Assembly: GCA_025716815.1 (NCBI GenBank)
Contig: JAIXMN010000009.1
Location: 186,001 to 250,000, forward strand
Length of the DNA stretch: 64,000 nt
From: Dichotomocladium elegans
Lineage: Eukaryota > Mucoromycota > Mucoromycetes > Mucorales > Lichtheimiaceae
Reading direction: 5' to 3'
Both the position numbers and the translations under genes were made by a program. Below the pieces are notes generated by a model, which was not told the origin of the DNA, searched no databases, and saw only the letters and a program-made list of their open reading frames with translations. Below, in pieces: positions 57,159-64,000 of the stretch (position 1 is its first letter; every line of letters starts with the position of its first letter).

Positions 57159-59643
57159 CTAGTCGTCCCATTCACTCTCGTCACTGCTATCATCTGAATC
57201 ATCCGGCTGATTGGCTGCCCGATGGGTCTCCAACGCATCCAGCAGACTCACCATCAGTGAGTTGCCACCCGCCGCAGCGGCAGCGGCACCTGCGCCTGCA
57301 CCTGCTGCAGCATGAGCCGGTCGTGGCGAGGGACTGCTCAGTGGCGCACTCCGGTCGCTGCGAATATCGTCAGGCGTGCTACGCAATGATTTGATACCGC
57401 CTGCATTGCGAATTGCCGCAAGTAACTCATTGCGGCCCCCACTTGACGGTGCCACACCAGGTCCAGCACCGTCGCTCTTTGTCTGCACTGGCGGGGCGCC
57501 CACTGGTGGCGCTGGTGGGGGCGGTGGGGGCGGCGGAGCGTTTCCATTATTTCCAACGGCAGCGGGTGGAGGGGGAGGAGGAGGGGGAGGAATGCCGTCA
57601 CCTGCTGAAGGTAATGGCGGTGGTGGTGGTGCTTTAGGCGGATGCTGTTCAGCCGGCAGCGGCGGAGCAGGCGGAGGCGCCGAAGCAGGAAGTGGCGGTG
57701 GTCGTCGGCTTGTGGTTGGTGGTGGCGGCGGAGGCCCTCGTCTGTCACGGTTCGGCAATGGAGGAGGGGGAGGGGGTACTGGACGCCTTGTTGCTGGTAA
57801 TGGCGGTGGCGCCGGGGGCAGCGATGATGGGACAACAGCTGGTGAGGTATCTCGAACAGGTACTGGTGATGCTGCTAGCGGTGGGGTAGAGTATTGCTCT
57901 TCCTCCTCCTCCGATTCGGATTCATCGCTGACAGGCCCGGAGCGAGAAGAAAACGCTGACCGACCGTAGAACGCTGCCTCGTCGTTTGGAGGCGGCGAAA
58001 ATGGCGGAGCAGCAGGCTCTTCAGGAACAGCCGGACTAGATCCTCCTAGGCTCAGATATGGGTTGTTTGATTTGCGGGCAGACGTCGAGCGTGTGATGGC
58101 AGGAGGATCTGCTAGTGACGAAGAAGGTGGAGGCGCAGGAACAGGATGGGTAGGTACGGGTGGCAGTGGAACTGAACGCACGGGAGATGAAGGAGCTTGC
58201 ATTGATGGTTTTGCTGGCACTGAGGTCGGCACAGGAGGTAAGGACCTAGAAGGTGATATAGCAGGTGGAGGTGGGGATGGTACAGATGCTCGGGAACTTA
58301 TCAATCTGGTCGAGGGCGGCGGCGGCGGTGGTGCCGGTGCGTGCATTGCTGGCCGAGGAGGCGGCGGCGGTGGGGGAGCCCCGCGCCTTGATGGTGGTGG
58401 AGGCGGTGGAGGGCGGCGGCCTGGAGTGTATTGTTTAGCAATGTATCCTAAGACCCACTATATATAAGCGCATGTGCTTAATTCACTTACCACCAACAGG
58501 AGGAGGAAGAGTAGCACGGCGTGCGGGGGGTGGTGGCGGAGGAGGAGCGCGCGATGTGTGTTGACGTACAGGGGGCGGAGGAGGGCCGCCTCGGGACTTG
58601 ACAAAGCTTTTGATGAAATCTTCATTCTCGTGGAGCCTCTCTGCAGAAATACCAAGCTCTTTGAGCTGATCAAACAATCCATCCCACTCGGGGTCGTTAT
58701 TCTGGACACTGAAGCCTTTTTCAGGCGTGTAGCCGATATGGCCCAGATGGCTTTCATTCGTTTTGAAAGTTGAGTGACCTTTTTCTTTTGCAATATTCAG
58801 ATCTTCCAACATACCGAAATTCTGAAGGTAGCCCGATCTGTGCTTTGTTGACCTTGGCCTTTTTACCGTTCTCTGCGGAAATAATAATTACCGTTTGATT
58901 ATATGAGCCGAGTTGTATCGAGTGCGCGTGCAAACGAGACTGTAGCTCGTACTTCAGCTGACCCAAATCCAAATCGTCTCTTTGCCCTTCCCCTTTCCTT
59001 CTGTCTTTCATTACCCTTCTTCTTTTTCGCGGGAGCCTTCTTTGCAGGCTGTAAGGATTCGCGTCCCATGACCTTTGTGTAGAAGACACTGGCATCTGTC
59101 GTGTCCGAAAACGACAGGCCTATCATATATTCCTATCGAGCAAGTTTGTGCCAGAACGTAAAGGGCGTGCTCTGATGCGTTTACGTACATCTCCGGGAAA
59201 AGTGAAAAAGAAAGGTGTCGCCATGGTTAGCTCGAAGCCGTCATACAGCTCTTGCTCCCATAATATATCTCGAGGATGCTACGCCAATATATGTCAGCCT
59301 TTTTATTCTTTTTTTTTTCTTGGGCTCTGCACAAATTGTCACGCCAACGCTTACCATTAGGTCAACTATCTTGAAATAGAGCGATCGATTCTTCTTGTCT
59401 TTGAGAAAAACGACAGCGCCCCAGATGCCACTGTAGGCCCACTTTTGCGGATTCGGGTAGGCTACATAGAGACGTGCTACAGTCGCTGCATAGATTTTCT
59501 AATGTATTTTTCTTGAGTATTTTTTTTTTCTTGCGTCTTCTAGTCTCAATGAAAAGTTCTGTCATCTTGTTACTGACCGAATCCGGCAGAGCACGCCGAA
59601 CTTTGTTCTTGTCTTCTGCGGTTGCTAATGCTTTCGACGGCAT
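57159..59643 (-). CDS. LAS17: WASP/Las17-type Arp2/3 activator with CRIB domain
   Basis: Nucleation-promoting factor that activates Arp2/3 at endocytic sites. Exons 59643-59535, 59485-59355, 59278-59189, 59132-59015, 58872-58815, 58750-58491 and 58420-57159 sum to 2028 nt (675 aa). The N-terminal WH1 domain shows TVARLYVAYPNPQKW, GIWGAVVFLKD, LWEQELYDGFEL and FSDTTDASVFYTKV. A Lys-rich stretch follows, then a CRIB motif IGLPSEFRHLGHIG created by splicing, with GFSVQNNDPEWDGLFDQL. Next are long polyproline tracts, a WH2 motif (ELLAAIRNAGGIKSL) and an acidic end SSDESEWDD. The first intron has a GC donor. Budding-yeast Las17 lacks the CRIB, so this protein may be Cdc42/Rac regulated like metazoan WASP. 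Confidence 0.93.
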
Positions 59644-60380
59644 CTGCTTGTCGCTCGTTGTATTTGTATAAATGAATTGGAATAAAGGACAAAAATTCCC
59701 GCTCGCGCAACACAGCACGAGGTTGGGGGGGGGTGCGGCTCTCGGTGGGTAGGGGTGACACAAACGAAACGGATGCTTTCCGCCGCTGGCTCAAGACGCC
59801 CCCTCCCCGCAAGAAAAGGATATTCACCTAGAAGCAAAATCAACACATTGTATATAGACACCTACACTTGGGGGATGGGTGTTGGAAAGGCTGGTGTGAA
59901 ATCGGATTCACAACAGTGAAGTGTTCTCTGTCCGCCTTTCTTTGTCTTCCGCATTGGCCTTAGAGCGAGAAGACCGTACGTAGCTCAAGTTCATTTCTAA
60001 ATGTTGTCTCCAATACGCTGCAAATCTGCAGACCCAGGTCAGTAGATGGTGTCACTCCTTGCGTATATCTTAGAAGGAGCGATGCTTTACATAGGCATCA
60101 GCATGCGCTTTAACTAAGGATGAAAATACCGTCATGCGCTTTCAAAAGACGCGTACATTCTCAGGTTTTTAGGTAGGTACAAGATACAGTATGAAATTCC
60201 CTCCGTCAGTTAGATATTTCTCGAGGACCCTATGCTGGTCGAAGCATCTGTATTACTGCTAACTCGTAACATACCCTATTTTCCAAAATCAAAGCTTGGC
60301 AAACCCATCTCTTCCTTTCGACTCTTTCTCTTTATGCACTTTTACATTCTGAACTGAGCAACCTACTTCTCTATGAAGAT
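59644..60380. other. Intergenic region upstream of WASP
   Basis: About 740 bp with no supported gene; it should include the WASP promoter. AT-rich toward the transposase relic. Confidence 0.4.
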
Positions 60381-61395
60381 GGCCGAGGTCATGTTGTGGA
60401 TGAAGAAATGTACTCTCTGCAATCCCTTTGTTCCTGCACTAAATATCCCCGTAGCATATCTTGCAAAGATAACTCTGATCTCACTACCACACACATTCCC
60501 AAGCGAAAGGATACAGACATTCGGATGACACTGACCAAGGCAAGGTCAGATTTTTCAGACGGATGTTTGAGAAGGTCTTTTGTGCATCAGCTGCTAGGGA
60601 TCCATGTTTGTTCAGCCCAGCGATGGGCATCACAATGCGAGAAGGACCCTTGGCAGCATACTTTAAGAAACCTAACGCGAGGGTTCGTTCGCGTATTCTC
60701 AGTCAAGAGCGTAGGAGCTTTATTTTAGAATGGATTGATAAGAATCCATCCACTGCCCTAGAGCAGCTGATGGAGCAACTGCTCCAAAGATTCGAGGGTC
60801 TCAGAGTACGCTCCATCGATTTATGAAAAAGGAATACAACTTGCCCTTGAAAATAGCTCGGTTTCGGCCTGTAAACAGGAATAGCGCTGCGGAGATCCGA
60901 GGGCGCATTGACTGGGTGCGCAAATGGGACAGCAGCAACATCGACTTTAGAAAAAAAAACTGCGCTTTTCTTGATGAGTCCGAATCCCATATTAATATGA
61001 AACGCAGCATGGCATGTCCCAAGAAAGCCGGCTCCTGCAGTGGTCACAAGAGCAAAGATAACCACCGTCTTGGAAGCAATCACAGAATCAGGGTTCATTA
61101 AATGTAGCTTGAGACTCCCGCAGCCACCAACCAAGAAAGGAAAGAGGGCAGGCCAGTCCGAAGTTATGAGCAGAGGAACTGTAACTGGACATTTATCTCA
61201 GCTTCCTTAAAACTACGGTGGGCGAGATGGATAAGTATAAACATACGAAGGGCTATTATTTGGTAGTGGATAAAGCACCTATCCATGACACTGAGGATAT
61301 AAATGTGTTTATCTTCCACCCTACCCGCCTGAACTCAATCCGATTGAGCAGTTTTGGTCAGTTGTCAAGAGCAAAGTAAAAGGCAATAGGTTACC
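60381..61395 (+). pseudogene. IS630/Tc1-mariner transposase pseudogene
   Basis: Frames change several times, but the order of motifs is intact: HVVDEEMYSLQSLC and HIPKRKD at the N-terminus; an HTH-like region with NARVRSRILSQERRSFILEW; the first catalytic block FLDESESHINMKRSMA (about 60968-61016); the second block YYLVVDKAPIHDTED (about 61256-61300); and LNPIEQFWSVVKSKVKGNR (about 61330-61390). Stops and shifts occur between each. Similarity ends abruptly near 61395. The same lineage gives the relics at 200-460, 14205-14275, 35040-35517 and 52260-52749. Confidence 0.75.
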
Positions 61396-61399
61396 CTTG

Positions 61400-61640
61400 T
61401 TCCATTCTGCAATCTTGTAATATTCCGGATCCTCTGTGGACATCGACATCAGCCTGACCCAAGTGCCTCGCGAGGAGACGATACGGGCCTTGGGTTGGGC
61501 CGTGGTTTGGCTGCACCGGCGCAGATCTTCCACCATAGCTCCGTCGAGGTGCTTGTCAGCTTCCTTCGTCGTCGTCCCTCACCGGATCCTTCCTTTCCTG
61601 CTCTCTTCCGGCGCCGGTTACCGCAATGGCACACCTAGCT
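61400..61640 (-). pseudogene. Truncated coding fragment abutting the transposase relic
   Basis: The minus strand reads EADKHLDGAMVEDLRRCSQ and continues through RIVSSRGTWVRLMSMSTEDP to YYKIAEW before running into the transposase relic. It may start at an acceptor near 61563. The protein was not recognised. It could be a lost 3' exon of the upstream myosin gene or part of another gene cut by the insertion. 61641-61973 shows nothing else. Confidence 0.3.
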
Positions 61641-61973
61641 ACCTTCGGGGTAAGTTGAAGAGGAAGAAGGGGCTGATATTTCTGTTGACTAGCGGCCTTT
61701 ATCCGTGCGACTAATTTTATGCGACGGAGCCAAAGTTGTCCTTTGACCTTAAAGACTGCAATGCATACAGCAATCAATCATTCACAGTAGTATCAATGCC
61801 TTCGCAATTGTATAAATACAGACTCTAATTAAAAATGTATTATAATAAATATAAGGTTATATGGAGGAGATAACTACGCATGTAGGCCAAACTTGGATAC
61901 CATTTGCTCAAACCTATTCAACCATCGATAAGTATACCGACACCCAGAGGTCTGGACGCCCTTATCTAAAGCT

Positions 61974-64000
61974 TTACCTCTCTGACCGTGCTCTTGCGTC
62001 TGCTGCCTCCGCTTGTAGAATGCTTGCCAATTGCTTCCAATTTGCGTGAAGGGCGTCAGAATCCGTTTTCAGGCTGTGGTTGACGGACTCGAGTTGCTGA
62101 TTGTTTGATTGAAGTGCGCTGACCTGCTGCATGAGTTCTTTACGCTCCTCCTCGCTCTTTGCGAGTCGCTCATTTGTCGCACGCTTTTCCTGTAGGTCGG
62201 TTAAAACTGGCGGGAGTGAGTCTACGTTTTGGGGCCATGGGCAACTCATTCCCCAATGCCATTCGACTAGATACAATTCACTTGCCTCCTCCATCTGCTG
62301 TATCTGGCGTTTGAGTTGCTCGATCATCTCGTTGTGTTCGCGCGCAGTCTCATTTTCCAAATATTCGACCCGCGCAGACAAGGTCTCATTGACGCTTTTG
62401 AGCTGCTGGTACTGGTTTGAGAGTGTCTCGTTATCTTCGCTGCATTCCTTAATATCCTGGTGGAGACGCATGATCATCGCCGCCTGTGCGGCGTTTTCCT
62501 GCTGACTCGAGTCGACCGCCTGAGCCAAGGCTTCGACACGTTCCTCGGCACTCGCCAGCTTCTCCACAAGGGTCTGGTTGTGTTCCCGCAATTCCCGCAG
62601 CGGACCTTGGACCATGGTCTGGTGTTCTTTTCGATGCTGCTCAATCTGCCGTTCCAGTTCTTCGAGCTGCGCGGTCTTGTCCTCGAGCTGGACCTTTTGT
62701 TGCTGGATCTTCTGATCCCGCTCGCGGATCTGCGTCTCGGTCTGGTAGGCCGCACCTACCGAGCGCAGCTTCGCATAGAGCTTCCACCAGGGCCACTCGC
62801 GAAGCGTCACATAGATCCGCGCATTTCGCTGCATCACACGAACGGCCTCTGTCTGTCGTGCCTTGCGTGAAATGCGTTGTCGTGCAATGTAGCGTCGGCA
62901 CATGGCCTGAAGCTTAGTCATATGCTCCGTGAGATGCTTATCCCGGATCTCTTCGAGCTCGGCTAGCTATATATATATATATATTATGTATACATAAATG
63001 AGCAATGCCAACTGTGAGTATGTATGCTTCCACACCTCCCCAAATTACTCATCCAATCCGAGTCCACAACTTACCACTGTCGCCTTGAAGAAAACCTTGG
63101 TTGCACCAATCCTGTAGCGCTCGGGATCGATACCGATGGCTTCGAGGAGCGCCTGGCATGCTAGACGGCTGCTGCGCGCAAACGATACTCCGAGCGCTCC
63201 GCCATTTTCGAGTGTCTGGGCAGTCTTTGATTGCAGGATCCCATACCGTTCCCGGAAGTCGTCGAAGGAGAGGCGATTCGGGAAGCCCTTGCGGCAGATG
63301 CGTATGCCCTCGAGAACGCCGTTGCAGCGAAGTTGGTTAAGGACGAGCTTCGCCTGAATCTCGTTGGGCCGTTTGCGGTTGTTTGGCAGCATGCAGCGCA
63401 CAAAGTGGGGATGTGTGCCATCAAGAGTGCGCATCAGTGTCAGCAGCTGCTGCTTGTGCCGCTGACCGACGGTCTGAAATGACCCTGCGCCTTTTCGGAG
63501 CTTCATGCTTGCATTATCCAGTTTGCCGGAAATCGTTGCCGCAGAGGCCGAAAACAATGGCTGCTCGTTCCCATCCGTCAGGTACTCCTCGAACAACCTC
63601 GCCACGTGCGGTTCTGTCGAACGGGCCAGCAGGCGTGCAATGTCTTCGTTCAGCGGATCCTTGTTCTTATCGATCCAACCCACCGTCGAGTACTCTACGC
63701 TGCCGGCATAGTGCTTGATGACAAAACCTTCTTTGAAGCGAAGTGGTGAATATTTCGGATCCTCGTTGCCCCACACCTCGTTCAGCTTCGCAAGGAAGCG
63801 TTTATCACTGCCTTGAAGGAGACACTCTTCCTCAAGACACGATAGAATACCGCGAGGCTGAAATAAATAAATAAAAAAGGATTGGTTGATGCACATGAAA
63901 GCAACAGACCTGAGACTTTTTCCCAAGTGAAAACGCCAAAAACAAAGTACCTTAGGTCGCTCAATCAGATCAATAGTGCCCTGCAAGTCGAGGCCAAAAT
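61974..64000 (-). CDS. Class II myosin heavy chain, C-terminal part (runs off window)
   Basis: Actin-based motor of the cytokinetic ring type; the 5' part lies beyond 64000. Visible exons: to 63951, 63857-63075, and 62966 leftward to stop 61974. Motor features are GTIDLIERPK, GILSCLEEECLLQGSDK, FVIKHYAGSVEYSTVGWIDK, the actin-binding LMRTLDGTHPHFVRCMLPNN, LNQLRCNGVLEGIRICRKGF and the converter IGATKVFFKATVLAELEE. A light-chain-binding neck (LQAMCRRYIARQR) and a heptad coiled coil follow. A probable 75-nt in-frame intron lies at about 62213-62287. The frame ends at TAA after only about 280 aa of coil, whereas myosin II rods usually exceed 800 aa. The stop overlaps a GTAAAG donor-like site, so further exons may have existed; downstream DNA is transposon debris. 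Confidence 0.88.

Overview
The window is nuclear DNA of a filamentous fungus, most likely an early-diverging one (Mucoromycota, probably Mucorales). Introns are short (about 45-90 nt) with ordinary GT..AG ends plus several GC..AG ends. The gene set is fungal (Zn2Cys6 regulator, isocitrate lyase, SPX phosphate transporter). The WASP homologue keeps a CRIB domain, and a multi-exon gene resembles a family I recall as expanded in Mucorales. The species cannot be named from sequence alone.

The left part (1-25.6 kb) and right part (52.7-64 kb) are ordinary gene space. Left to right they hold a transposase relic, a SKI2-type RNA helicase (+), DNA topoisomerase III (-), isocitrate lyase (-), a 3.2 kb gene-free stretch, a small unknown protein (-), a Zn2Cys6 regulator (+), an SPX/CitT phosphate transporter (-) and a REX1-B-like small protein (-). 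To the right are profilin (-), a secreted Kre9/Knh1-like protein (-), TIP41 (+), WASP/Las17 (-), another transposase relic, and the C-terminal half of a class II myosin (-) that runs off the window. Most are housekeeping genes: RNA turnover, DNA topology, glyoxylate cycle, phosphate, actin cytoskeleton (profilin, WASP, myosin) and TOR/PP2A signalling (TIP41).

The middle (25.6-52.7 kb) is a mobile-element island. One block is present twice in direct orientation (copy A 25598-35517, copy B 39440-52749). Each copy carries, in order: a lone TIR-like end; a Fanzor gene (eukaryotic TnpB-type RNA-guided nuclease, broken by small lesions); a complete pogo/Tigger transposon nested just downstream of Fanzor; a 341-bp tandem satellite (about 2 units in A, 12 in B); a multi-exon gene of unknown function; and a transposase relic. 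A 3.9-kb Tc1/mariner-IS630 type transposon (35518-39439) sits exactly at the junction between the copies. It has ~150-bp TIRs, TA target duplications, a transposase gene with a +1 frame break, a divergent helix-turn-helix gene and a large inverted repeat array.

The inferred order of events is: Fanzor element, pogo insertion into its 3' flank, large tandem duplication, then (order unknown) satellite expansion, a 32-bp deletion in pogo copy B, and insertion or involvement of the IS630-like element at the junction. Exon coordinates were inferred by eye from splice signals and reading frame. Where exon lengths sum to a whole number of codons this is stated.
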